A DNA stretch of 21,819 bases, from contig CAKTCT010000045.1 of the NCBI GenBank assembly GCA_934539585.1, positions 1 through 21,819 on the forward strand, written 5' to 3'. The first letter of the stretch is position 1. Each line of letters opens with the position of its first letter. The notes below the pieces were generated by a model. That model was not told the origin of the DNA and did no database searches. It saw nothing but the letters and a program-made list of their open reading frames with translations. A program made the position numbers and the translations under genes. Origin of the DNA: an uncultured Oscillospiraceae bacterium (lineage in GTDB: Bacteria > Bacillota > Clostridia > Oscillospirales > Ruminococcaceae). Below, piece after piece: positions 1 to 7,178 of the stretch.

Positions 1-2076
1 GAAGCGGAGAAAATCTTCCGCGCCCTTCTGCCCCAAAAGGGGCTGGCGGTGCGGGAGGAACAGATTTCCCTCTGCCATGCCATGCTGGACGCCCTGTTCC
101 AAAATAAAATCGCCCTCTGCGACGCGGGGGTGGGCATCGGCAAAACCCACGCCTATCTGACCGCCTGCATCCTGTGGCGGAAATATACCCGCAGCCCAAA
201 GCCGGTGGTGATCTCCACCTCCAGTATCGCGCTGCAAAACGCCATCCTGGGGGAATATCTCCCCTTTCTGTCCAAAGTGTTTTTAGAGAATCAACTGATT
301 CAAATACCAATCCGAGGTATTATCCGCAAAGGCAAGGAACGCTTTGTCTGCGATGAACGCCTGTCCCAGCGGCTTTCTGCCGTCCAAAACAAGAAAAAGA
401 ACCCGGAGCAGAGAAAAGCCCTGGATTCTTTGAAGCATATTCTGGATTTAGACGAGGTGCCGGAGTTAAGCGGCTTCGACCGGCGGCAGGTCTGTGTTCC
501 GCAGGTGTGCCCCAAAAGCAGTCCGCGGAAAGCCTGCCGCTACCGCCAGTATCTGAAAAAAGCCCGCAGCGGAGAATTTGCCGTCCAGATCTGCAACCAC
601 AACTACCTGCTGGCAGACGCCATCCACCGGCTGCGGGGGCTGCCGCCCCTGCTCAACGATTTCGGAATCCTCGTGATGGACGAGGCCCACAAGCTGCCGG
701 AAGCCGCCCGCCAGATGACCGGGCAGAGCTTCTCTCTGGAAGATGCGGAGGAATTCTGCGCCGCTCTTTCGGCAGAAGGGTACCCCTACACCGCCCCGCA
801 GCTGAAAGAGGGCTGCGAGGCACTGTGGGACACCCTGCCAACCCCGGATGAGGACGCGGAACGGACGGCATTTCACCTCACGCCCAAACGGGAAAGCGCC
901 CTCCGGCAGATTTGCAAGGTATTCAGCCACGCACTCCACCGGTGCGCCGTTTCCCATATTCTCAGGCGCCGGCTGGAAGAAGCAGGGCAGCTTTTCCGGT
1001 CCCTTGCCAACTCGGACCGGAGGAAAATCCTGTACCTTGACTACGACAAAGACGAAGCCCCCACCCTCTGCGCCGCCAGCCGGAAGATTCCGGACTTCCT
1101 GGACCGGGCGCTGTGGGAACAGAAAACTCCCGTCCTTCTCACCTCCGGCACCCTGCTGGCCGGAGGACGCTTCGATCGGACGGAGCAGGTGCTGGGCCTT
1201 TCGCAAAACACAAGACTGCAATGCTTTTCGGCAGGTTCTCCTTTCGACTACGAAAAAAACTGCCTGCTCTACCTGCCAGAGCTGCCGCCCGGTATCCGCA
1301 TGGGCGGTAATCCGGAGGTGCAGTATCTGGCCGGACAGATCCTCCGGCTGGTTCGCGCCACCTTCGGGCACACCCTGGCCCTGTTTCCTTCCTACTCCTT
1401 GATGGGCGCGGCGTACCATCAGCTCAAGGACGGATTCCCGTTTCCGCTGCTGGCGGTCTGGCGGAACGCCCAGGACGTTATCCGGCAGTTTAAGGAGATG
1501 GGCAATGCGGTGCTGTTCGCCGCCGGAGCCTGCTGGGAGGGGGTGGATTTCCCCGGGGATATGGTGTCCTCCTTGATTTTGGCGCGGCTGCCGTTTCCCG
1601 TCCCCGACCCGTTGAGCGAGGTGGAAAAGGAGCAGTATCCCAGCCTGCAGGAGTACATCCAAGCTGTGGTTGTCCCGGAGATGCAGAAAAAGCTGCGGCA
1701 GGGATTCGGGCGGGCCATCCGCACCGAAACAGACACCTGCGTCATCAGTATTCTGGACTGCCGCGCTGTTCCGGAAGGACGGTACTGCCATGCCGCGCTG
1801 GACGCTCTGCCGCCTATGCCCATCACCCGCAGGATCGAAGATGCGGCAAGGTTCATCCGGGAGAAGAAAAGCCCGGAATATTTTGAGGAAAGAAGTGTTT
1901 CAAATGCAGACGATCTACCAGCCGGACAAGCCGTCTCCCATGCTGATAGCGGAGATCCAGTACTTCATGGCCTTCTCGGCGCTGAGAAAGATGGTGGAAC
2001 AGGGAAAAATCACGATGGAGGACGCGAAGAAGATGAATCTTCTGCTGGCGGAACGGTTTGGGGTGAGGGAATATAG
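1..2076 (+). CDS. DinG/XPD-type superfamily 2 DNA helicase, 5' end outside the window
   Basis: The frame is open from base 1 and the in-frame residues before the first GTG (49) already look like this family, so the true start is upstream and 691 residues are visible. Walker A is GVGIGKT (about 127–147) and the DEAH box is at 679–690. Motif VI (QGFGRAIR) starts at 1699. Cysteines at codons 349, 493, 508 and 535 have the spacing expected of the DinG/XPD iron-sulfur cluster (one Cys, a long gap, then C-x4-C-x8-C). The family unwinds DNA 5' to 3' using ATP. It sits with a SHOCT-like gene and serine recombinases, so it is probably an element-borne helicase rather than the housekeeping DinG. The last 57 residues, from 1904 onward, are low-complexity and Gly/Asp/Glu-rich. 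They read through the SHOCT-like gene in another frame, so the native end may have been earlier. Confidence 0.88.
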   Translation, partial: EAEKIFRALLPQKGLAVREEQISLCHAMLDALFQNKIALCDAGVGIGKTHAYLTACILWRKYTRSPKPVVISTSSIALQNAILGEYLPFLSKVFLENQLIQIPIRGIIRKGKERFVCDERLSQRLSAVQNKKKNPEQRKALDSLKHILDLDEVPELSGFDRRQVCVPQVCPKSSPRKACRYRQYLKKARSGEFAVQICNHNYLLADAIHRLRGLPPLLNDFGILVMDEAHKLPEAARQMTGQSFSLEDAEEFCAALSAEGYPYTAPQLKEGCEALWDTLPTPDEDAERTAFHLTPKRESALRQICKVFSHALHRCAVSHILRRRLEEAGQLFRSLANSDRRKILYLDYDKDEAPTLCAASRKIPDFLDRALWEQKTPVLLTSGTLLAGGRFDRTEQVLGLSQNTRLQCFSAGSPFDYEKNCLLYLPELPPGIRMGGNPEVQYLAGQILRLVRATFGHTLALFPSYSLMGAAYHQLKDGFPFPLLAVWRNAQDVIRQFKEMGNAVLFAAGACWEGVDFPGDMVSSLILARLPFPVPDPLSEVEKEQYPSLQEYIQAVVVPEMQKKLRQGFGRAIRTETDTCVISILDCRAVPEGRYCHAALDALPPMPITRRIEDAARFIREKKSPEYFEERSVSNADDLPAGQAVSHADSGDPVLHGLLGAEKDGGTGKNHDGGREEDESSAGGTVWGEGI

Positions 2077-2083
2077 AATATAA
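1904..2083 (+). CDS. Small SHOCT-like protein (59 aa) of a recombinase-associated element
   Basis: The ORF starts at ATG 1904 after a GAGGAAAG ribosome binding site (1885–1892) and ends with TAA at 2081–2083. It overlaps the helicase 3' end in another frame. The C-terminal half has the pattern of a short SHOCT-type helical motif: hydrophobic residues, then GKIT, an acidic stretch, and a final LLLAERFG. Small SHOCT-like proteins commonly precede serine recombinases in clostridial mobile elements, which fits this place. The molecular role is unknown. The coding quality is good: the peptide is balanced, while the overlapping helicase tail is low-complexity. I infer that this frame is the genuine one in the overlap. 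Confidence 0.72.
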   Translation: MQTIYQPDKPSPMLIAEIQYFMAFSALRKMVEQGKITMEDAKKMNLLLAERFGVREYRI

Positions 2084-2117
2084 AAAACCGGAGGATGATT
2101 TCAAATCAATCCTCCGG
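2082..2117 (-). terminator. Rho-independent terminator of the Abi/ncRNA unit
   Basis: On the minus strand, a perfect 9-bp stem (CCGGAGGAT with ATCCTCCGG) encloses a 12-nt loop that can extend the pairing. Six T residues follow directly (the + strand A-run at 2082–2087). It ends transcription just after the downstream hairpin RNA. The + strand has no T-run, so it is mainly a minus-strand terminator. It lies immediately after the SHOCT-like stop codon. Confidence 0.85.
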
Positions 2118-2167
2118 TGACGTCTATCCGGGTTGCGCATCGTAAGAGAGGCGTGGATAGTTCTGTC
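2082..2167 (-). ncRNA. Putative abiF-type small RNA, downstream copy
   Basis: Read on the minus strand, a 6-bp stem CTATCC/GGATAG (2160–2155 with 2129–2124) encloses a 25-nt loop region. Of these 25 nt, 23 are identical to the copy upstream of the Abi gene. Inside, CGC pairs with GCG and a small apical stem closes a four-base loop. A TATACT -10 box lies 13 nt before the stem, and the terminator at 2082–2117 would end an RNA of roughly 85 nt. The outer stem covaries with the other copy at three base pairs, which argues for selection on RNA structure. An abiF RNA motif linked to Abi genes has been described from comparative genomics; that this is a member is my inference. Confidence 0.7.
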
Positions 2168-2173
2168 TAATAT

Positions 2174-2179
2174 AGTATA
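2174..2179 (-). promoter_or_regulatory. -10 box of the downstream Abi-associated RNA
   Basis: The minus strand reads TATACT, one mismatch from TATAAT. It is placed exactly as far from its hairpin (13 nt between) as the TATAAT box of the upstream copy. No good -35 hexamer is visible at spacings of 16 to 18, so this promoter is weak or the RNA is also made by read-through from the Abi gene. Confidence 0.45.
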
Positions 2180-2205
2180 TGCGGGAATCAGGTCTGATAT
2201 ACCTG

Positions 2206-3114
2206 TTAAATTTGGAGATGTGCTTCCCAATCTGGCGGAAAGTTAATACGTTTCCATTCAAAACATCCATCATACTCTGCAAAAAGCGATTTCAAACTGG
2301 CTGTAAATTCTATCCAAACCTGATCAGACGGCCGCAAATATTTCATGGCTAATACGATTTGATATAAGCCATTGCGCGGCGGTGCAGGAACAATCTTATC
2401 CCTGTCCAGCAATTCTGGAAAGGTACTGATAGTACGGTTATAAGTGCGCCCATTATGCGCACAAATATTCCGGAGAACGGAAACAGACTGAATCCAGGAG
2501 GAAAGCATTTTTTGGGACGGCGGCACCATATTCCCCCGAATGCTTTGATAGGGATAGTAAGCGGCCAGAACGGAATACGCGCTGCCGGAGCCTGTTTTCA
2601 AGTTTTTGATTATTTTGGAAAGTGTTCCAAATGACATGACTTCCACAGCGGCCCATAAAGGTATCTGCCCTTCATGATTTTCATAATGATGAAGAATAAA
2701 TACATCGTTGGAACGGGCAACCTCTGAAGAAAGCGCGGCTAAATTTTTCCAAAAATATTCTTTGCTTCTGAAAACAGTGGAGTCCATTAGGATCAGCGCA
2801 TCCTGGTAAACCAGCAGCGCCTCCGAAAGTCGGGCCCTTAACGCGACTTCAATTTGGGAAGTCATACTGAACAACAAATGCGACAAGGCAGTATCAAAGT
2901 GGTACAGCTTTAAAATGTTGGAAAAATTTGTGCCGGGTTTGTATTCTTTTGATTCATTCCGATACAGATGAAAGCAGTACCCGCGAAGCCGGTAATACCC
3001 GATTGTGGTTAAGGCTTTCTTTGCTTCTTCCACAGAATCTATCTGCATCTTTGCTTCACGAAGGGCCTGCAGCTGCTCTTCCAAACTTAAAATCTTTTTC
3101 GGATAGGGTGTCAT
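2206..3114 (-). CDS. Abi_2 (AbiD/AbiF) family abortive-infection protein, HEPN-type
   Basis: The 302-residue protein is of normal length for the family. The N-terminus has the Abi_2 signature region (GYYRLRGY at about residues 41–48, then FDTALSHLLF and an IEVALRARL helix). Near residues 215–220 it carries R-N-I-C-A-H, matching the HEPN R-x4-H ribonuclease motif. The start at 3114 is chosen because GAGGA lies 7 nt upstream. The upstream ATG at 3120 is too close to that site, and starts further out lie beyond the promoter. Abi_2 proteins are phage-defence factors thought to act as RNA-directed toxins in the cytoplasm. The gene has its own perfect sigma-A promoter, a structured RNA in its leader and a second copy after its stop. 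It is inserted against the direction of the surrounding element genes and has lower GC than they do, suggesting acquisition as a cargo module. Confidence 0.9.
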   Translation of the reverse strand: MTPYPKKILSLEEQLQALREAKMQIDSVEEAKKALTTIGYYRLRGYCFHLYRNESKEYKPGTNFSNILKLYHFDTALSHLLFSMTSQIEVALRARLSEALLVYQDALILMDSTVFRSKEYFWKNLAALSSEVARSNDVFILHHYENHEGQIPLWAAVEVMSFGTLSKIIKNLKTGSGSAYSVLAAYYPYQSIRGNMVPPSQKMLSSWIQSVSVLRNICAHNGRTYNRTISTFPELLDRDKIVPAPPRNGLYQIVLAMKYLRPSDQVWIEFTASLKSLFAEYDGCFEWKRINFPPDWEAHLQI

Positions 3115-3140
3115 AAGCATTCCTCGCTTAAATGAAAAGT

Positions 3141-3186
3141 CCCGCCGGGTTGCGCATGGTAAACCAGAGGCGTGGCGGGTTCGATT
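3141..3186 (-). ncRNA. Putative abiF-type RNA hairpin in the Abi gene leader, upstream copy
   Basis: On the minus strand, CCCGCC (3179–3174) pairs with GGCGGG (3146–3141) around a 27-nt interior. The interior is nearly identical to the copy at 2130–2154. It has an inner CGC/GCG pairing and an apical TGG-TTTA-CCA stem-loop. The predicted transcription start (about 3186) lies just before the stem, so the hairpin is at the very 5' end of the transcript, about 27 nt before the Abi start codon. No terminator separates it from the gene. It may be a processed small RNA, a cis-acting leader, or both. Confidence 0.7.
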
Positions 3187-3192
3187 GTTTAT

Positions 3193-3221
3193 ATTATACC
3201 AGACTTCAAAAATTATGTCAA
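3193..3221 (-). promoter_or_regulatory. Consensus sigma-A promoter of the Abi gene and its leader RNA
   Basis: The minus strand reads TTGACA (3221–3216), a 17-nt spacer, then TATAAT (3198–3193). Both hexamers are perfect and the spacing is ideal, so strong constitutive initiation near 3186 is expected. That suits a constantly produced RNA partner. Confidence 0.9.
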
Positions 3222-3353
3222 TAGGGGTAATGTGATGCAAGAAGAAGCCCCATATTTAGTGGTTTTCGTGATAGCTTTCTACGAAGGATTGTGGTAATGT
3301 TGTCCTTGCCGGTAGTGGTCGGCACACCTGTCAGAAGAAAGGAGGAACGTAGG

Positions 3354-4661
3354 ATGCCGGAGGTTCGGGTGATTCAGCCTATCACGATCCAGGCCGCAGA
3401 CAAGCTGCGAGTGGCCGCCTACGCGCGGGTCAGCAGCGATTCCGCAGACCAGCGAAATTCCTTTTCCACCCAGGTGAAGTACTACACCCAATTCATCCAG
3501 GCCCACGAGGACTGGCAGTTTGTGGACATTTACGCCGACCAGGGCATCACCGGCACCCGGGCAGATAAACGGGAGGAATTCCTCCGCCTGATGCGGGACT
3601 GCCGGGCCGGAAAGATCGACCGCATCCTGGTCAAATCGGTGTCCAGGTTTGCCCGGAATGCCCAGGACTGCATCAAAGCGGTGCGGGAGCTGAAAGACCT
3701 GGGGGTGACGGTGGCCTTTGAAAAGGAACGGATCAATACCGCTGTTATGAGCAACGAGATGTTCCTCAGCATGATGAGCGCCTTCGCTCAGGAGGAATCC
3801 CTTTCCATCTCTCAAAATATGAGAAAAGGCGCTGTCATGCGGATGCAGAACGGAACCTTCCGGCTATCGCAGCCGCCCTATGGGTATCGGCTGGATGAGG
3901 GCGGAATGCTGGTGATCCAGCCGGAGGAAGCGGAGATTGTCCGCCGGATATTTGAAAGTTTCCTGTCGGGGAAAGGCATCCGGGAAATCGCACTGGAGCT
4001 GGAAACAGAGAAAATTCCCAAACGGAATGGAGCGCCGGTTTGGAGTTATACCGGAGTCTTGTACATTCTCTCTAATGAAAGGTATATGGGCGATGAACGC
4101 CTTCAAAAATTCCGTACTACTGATACGGTACCATTTCAGAAAAAAGCAAACAACGGACAACTGCCGCAGTATTACCTGGAGAATTCGCACGAAGCAATCA
4201 TTTCTCGAGAGCTTTTTCAAACGGTGCAGGAACTGTTAACAAAGAAGGCAGAGCAATACGGGCGTCCTGACCAGGGGAGCATCCATTTCTTTACCGGAAA
4301 GCTGATCTGTGCAGAATGTGGGACCAGCTTTTGCAGGCGGATTGAAAAAAATAACCGGGTGGTCTGGTCCTGTCGGAAGCACTTTATGGGAAAGCAATTA
4401 TGCGGAATGGAGAACATCCCGGAAATCGAGTTGCAGCAGTGCTTTCTAACTCTATGCAGGAAATTAGCTTGGGAGGACAGCAGTATCCTCCATACTTATC
4501 TTCATCAAATGGAGGAACTGAAAGGCCGGGAATTTCTGATTCATTCCGACGTCATGGAACTGAACCGGCAAATCGCCATATTATCAGAGCAGAATCACGC
4601 GCTTCACAGCCTGTGGGCAAAGGAGTGCATCGATTCTGCTTTTTTTTATCGCCCAGACTAA
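3354..4661 (+). CDS. Large serine recombinase 1, C-terminus lost by a frameshift
   Basis: The start is ATG 3354 with AGGAGG at 3340–3345. The N-terminal resolvase domain has the catalytic serine in ARVS (about residue 27) and the R-F-A-R-N motif. A recombinase domain follows (from about residue 175, PPYGYRLDEG), then a zinc ribbon (CAECG, then WSCRKH and a further Cys), then the start of a coiled coil. Such enzymes integrate and excise mobile elements. The frame stops at 4661, 14 bases after an 8-T run (4640–4647). Removing one T restores family-like coiled coil (IAQTNELEQKI) that runs on to 4911. The gene is therefore a frameshifted allele, an assembly homopolymer error, or is read by slippage. 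It is the first of three recombinase genes on this strand. Confidence 0.9.
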   Translation: MPEVRVIQPITIQAADKLRVAAYARVSSDSADQRNSFSTQVKYYTQFIQAHEDWQFVDIYADQGITGTRADKREEFLRLMRDCRAGKIDRILVKSVSRFARNAQDCIKAVRELKDLGVTVAFEKERINTAVMSNEMFLSMMSAFAQEESLSISQNMRKGAVMRMQNGTFRLSQPPYGYRLDEGGMLVIQPEEAEIVRRIFESFLSGKGIREIALELETEKIPKRNGAPVWSYTGVLYILSNERYMGDERLQKFRTTDTVPFQKKANNGQLPQYYLENSHEAIISRELFQTVQELLTKKAEQYGRPDQGSIHFFTGKLICAECGTSFCRRIEKNNRVVWSCRKHFMGKQLCGMENIPEIELQQCFLTLCRKLAWEDSSILHTYLHQMEELKGREFLIHSDVMELNRQIAILSEQNHALHSLWAKECIDSAFFYRPD

Positions 4662-4911
4662 CGAACTGGAACAAAAAATCGTCAGGCTGCGAAAGGACTT
4701 GCAGCAATACCGGGATGGAAACGATTATTCCGGAATTATCGAAGGGACCAAAAAACTGATCCGGGTCCTTTCCAAACCCAGCCAGGAATTTGACGGTTCC
4801 CTGTTCCGCAGCATTGTCATGCAGGCAACCATTTCCCACCAATCAATTCGGTTCCAGCTCTGTAACGGGCTGGAATTGGAAGAATCACGCAGGAAAGGCG
4901 AGGTATCATGA
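4648..4911 (+). pseudogene. Out-of-frame C-terminal coiled coil of recombinase 1
   Basis: Once one T is dropped from the 8-T run just upstream, this segment continues the recombinase 1 frame with about 87 residues. It begins with a Leu/Glu/Lys-rich coiled coil and ends with a stretch typical of recombinase C-termini. The stop TGA (4909–4911) overlaps the ATG of recombinase 2 (4908–4910) in an ATGA arrangement. That is a translational-coupling junction and shows that this frame is the ancestral one. Confidence 0.8.
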
Positions 4912-5750
4912 AAAAGAAGCGCGCATATCCTTTTGGATATTGCATGAAAAACGGAAAGATTCAACCGGAAGCGGCGGAATCAGAACTCGTTATCCGGATA
5001 TTCACCCGGTATCTGGAAGGAGAATCCCTGCAGTCGCTTGCAAAAGCAGCCTCCATGTCCGGACTTCCCTACCGGGAAAACACCGAAGGCTGGAATAAAG
5101 CGATGATTGCCAGGGTTTTGGATTGTAAAAAATACGCAGGGTATGACGGATTCCCACAGCTGGTCCCCACTTCCCTGTTTCAGCAGGCACAAAAACTCCG
5201 GACGGAAAAATCTCAAGCATACGGCGGCAGCCTGAATCCGGCCCTTAAGGAGATTCGTTCGCAAATATGCTGTCATGCCTGCGGTCAAACCATGCATCGC
5301 CGCAACCTCGGAAGTCAGGAAGCTATCCTCTGGCAATGTCCGGAATGCCGGAAAGAAATTTGCCTGCCGGACCGGGAACTGCTGGATGGCCTGATTACTG
5401 CCGCAAATCGCGCAATCAGCCGCCCGGAACAAGTCAATGCATTTCAAACGGACCGCGGGCTTTTATCCATAACCGCTATGCGGCTGGAAAATGAAATCCG
5501 TCGAGAGCTTGGCAATCTCAAAGCAGATACAAACCGCCTGCTCCAAATGATTCAGGAATGCGCCCAGGAAAAATACCGGGTATGCAGTGCTGAAAACGCC
5601 TGGCGCACCAAAGAGATTTTCCAGATGCTTTCTGCCATGAATCCAATCACCAGTTTTCAGCCGCAGCAATGGAAGCGGATTATTTGGAAAATCCTGATAG
5701 CACCGCCTAAAACGATAACAATTCAGCTATATAATCAAGTGGTCATATAA
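4908..5750 (+). CDS. Serine recombinase 2 lacking the catalytic domain
   Basis: The 280-residue protein begins directly in the recombinase domain (YPFGYCMKNGKIQPE) and has no resolvase-type N-terminal domain or catalytic serine. A zinc ribbon follows (CHACG, then CPECR), then a helical, probably coiled-coil C-terminus with a closing basic stretch. It starts at the ATGA overlap with recombinase 1 and stops 12 bases before recombinase 3. A catalytic-domain-free partner between two full-length recombinases recurs in clostridial multi-recombinase elements. It probably helps DNA binding or synapsis, but its exact job is not known. The first in-frame ATG opens the domain, so there is no sign of recent N-terminal loss. 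Confidence 0.88.
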   Translation: MKKKRAYPFGYCMKNGKIQPEAAESELVIRIFTRYLEGESLQSLAKAASMSGLPYRENTEGWNKAMIARVLDCKKYAGYDGFPQLVPTSLFQQAQKLRTEKSQAYGGSLNPALKEIRSQICCHACGQTMHRRNLGSQEAILWQCPECRKEICLPDRELLDGLITAANRAISRPEQVNAFQTDRGLLSITAMRLENEIRRELGNLKADTNRLLQMIQECAQEKYRVCSAENAWRTKEIFQMLSAMNPITSFQPQQWKRIIWKILIAPPKTITIQLYNQVVI

Positions 5751-5762
5751 GGGGAATGCAGA

Positions 5763-7178
5763 ATGGAAAAAGAAATTGGCAGACGCAAACAAGTTCGGGA
5801 AATCCCGGCAAATCCTTTCCTGCAAAACCAAAACCGGGGGAAACGCCTTCGGGTGGCGGCTTACTGCCGGGTCAGCACCGAGCAGGAGGAACAGGAAAGC
5901 AGCTTTGAGAATCAGGTGGAGTATTACACCAACCTGATTCGGAGCAATCCGGATTGGGAATGCGCCGGCATCTTTGCCGACCGGGGCATCAGCGGGACCA
6001 AGGACACCATCCGGCCGGAGTTTATGAAGATGATCGAGGAATGCAGGAAACATAAAATCGACTTGATCCTCACCAAATCCCTGAGCCGGTTTTCTCGCAA
6101 TACCCTGGATTCGATCACCTACATCCGGTTGCTGAAAAGCCTGAATGTGGCGGTAGAGTTTGAAAAAGAAGGCTTAAATACCAGCGACGTCAGCAGCGAA
6201 ATTTACCTTACCTGGTTCAGCGCCTTTGCCCAGGCGGAAAGCGAATCCATCAGCCAGAACGTGACGATGGGAATGCGGCGGCGATACAAGGAAGGAAAGT
6301 TTGCCTTTCACTACAGCCACTTCCTAGGCTATCGCAAGGGCGTCGATGGGGAGCCGGAAATTGAACCGGAAGGCGCTGCCGTTGTGACCCGCATCTTTTA
6401 CAGTTATCTGGGCGGCAAAGCATTGGAGCAAATTGCGGCGGAGCTGGAGCAGGATCACATTCTTACCCCAAGAGGGAAAGAAACCTGGTCCCGGAGCACC
6501 ATCCTGAATATGCTGCGGAACGAAAAATATGCCGGAGATGTTCTGCTGCAAAAGACCTACACCTCCGACTTTCTGCAGAAGAAGGTGAAGAAGAATCGGG
6601 GCGAGTTGGCACAGTATTACATAACGGATAATCATCCGGCTATTATACCTCGCGAAATCTTCCAGGAGGTCCAATTGGAGATTGCCCGAAGGAACAGCAA
6701 GCGGAAAGTTTCCTGCCGGAGGACGAAATCCGAGCAGGGAAAATACACCAGCAAGTTTGCCTTATCGGAAAGGCTTGTTTGCGGAGAATGCGGGGCCATG
6801 TACCGGCGGACCCAGTGGATCAAGCGGGACGGAACCAAAGAAAACGTCTGGCGGTGCATCAACCGGCTTGAGTTCGGGAAGAAGTACTGCCAGCACTCGC
6901 CCAGCCTCAAGGAGCCGATTCTGCATGAAGCCATCCTAAACTGCATCCGGTCGGTGTACCACAGCAGGGAGGAAATCCTCCAGGCAATGCAGGCAGCGGA
7001 GAAAAAGGTGCTGTTCATCGGGGAGCAGAAGGAGGATCCGGAAGCGATCCGCCGAAAGATCCAGCACATTGAGCAGGAGATGGGAAGCCTTCACCTTTTT
7101 CTACCTGTGGAAGAACGTGGGCGTGGGCACCGTCATTTACCTGGCTGCCATCACCAACATCGACCAGTCCCTGTATGA
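5763..7178 (+). CDS. Large serine recombinase 3, truncated at its 3' end
   Basis: The start is ATG 5763 with AAGGGG about 8 nt upstream. The resolvase domain carries the catalytic serine in YCRVS (about residue 38) and an S-R-F-S-R-N motif. Then come the recombinase domain (HFLGYRKGVDGE, about residue 190) and a zinc ribbon (CGECG, later CINR and C). The coiled coil begins around residue 420 but breaks off after HIEQEMG. The last 30 or so residues, up to the stop at 7178, are a shadow of an ABC permease read out of frame. Full-length relatives are commonly longer by some 50 to 100 residues. The enzyme therefore lost its native end at a junction near 7083, by deletion, by an att site inside the gene, or by misassembly. 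Confidence 0.87.
   Translation: MEKEIGRRKQVREIPANPFLQNQNRGKRLRVAAYCRVSTEQEEQESSFENQVEYYTNLIRSNPDWECAGIFADRGISGTKDTIRPEFMKMIEECRKHKIDLILTKSLSRFSRNTLDSITYIRLLKSLNVAVEFEKEGLNTSDVSSEIYLTWFSAFAQAESESISQNVTMGMRRRYKEGKFAFHYSHFLGYRKGVDGEPEIEPEGAAVVTRIFYSYLGGKALEQIAAELEQDHILTPRGKETWSRSTILNMLRNEKYAGDVLLQKTYTSDFLQKKVKKNRGELAQYYITDNHPAIIPREIFQEVQLEIARRNSKRKVSCRRTKSEQGKYTSKFALSERLVCGECGAMYRRTQWIKRDGTKENVWRCINRLEFGKKYCQHSPSLKEPILHEAILNCIRSVYHSREEILQAMQAAEKKVLFIGEQKEDPEAIRRKIQHIEQEMGSLHLFLPVEERGRGHRHLPGCHHQHRPVPV

Noticed and set aside
466..1791. Long open frame (441 codons) on the minus strand across the helicase gene
   Set aside because: It mirrors the codon pattern of the helicase, has no ribosome site, and the helicase motifs on the + strand are unmistakable.
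2124..3179. CRISPR array
   Set aside because: The repeated hairpin occurs only twice, about 1 kb apart with a gene between, and there are no regular spacers.
3115..3240. N-terminal extension of the Abi protein up to 3240
   Set aside because: It would include the promoter and leader hairpin; the GAGGA site and the family start point to 3114.
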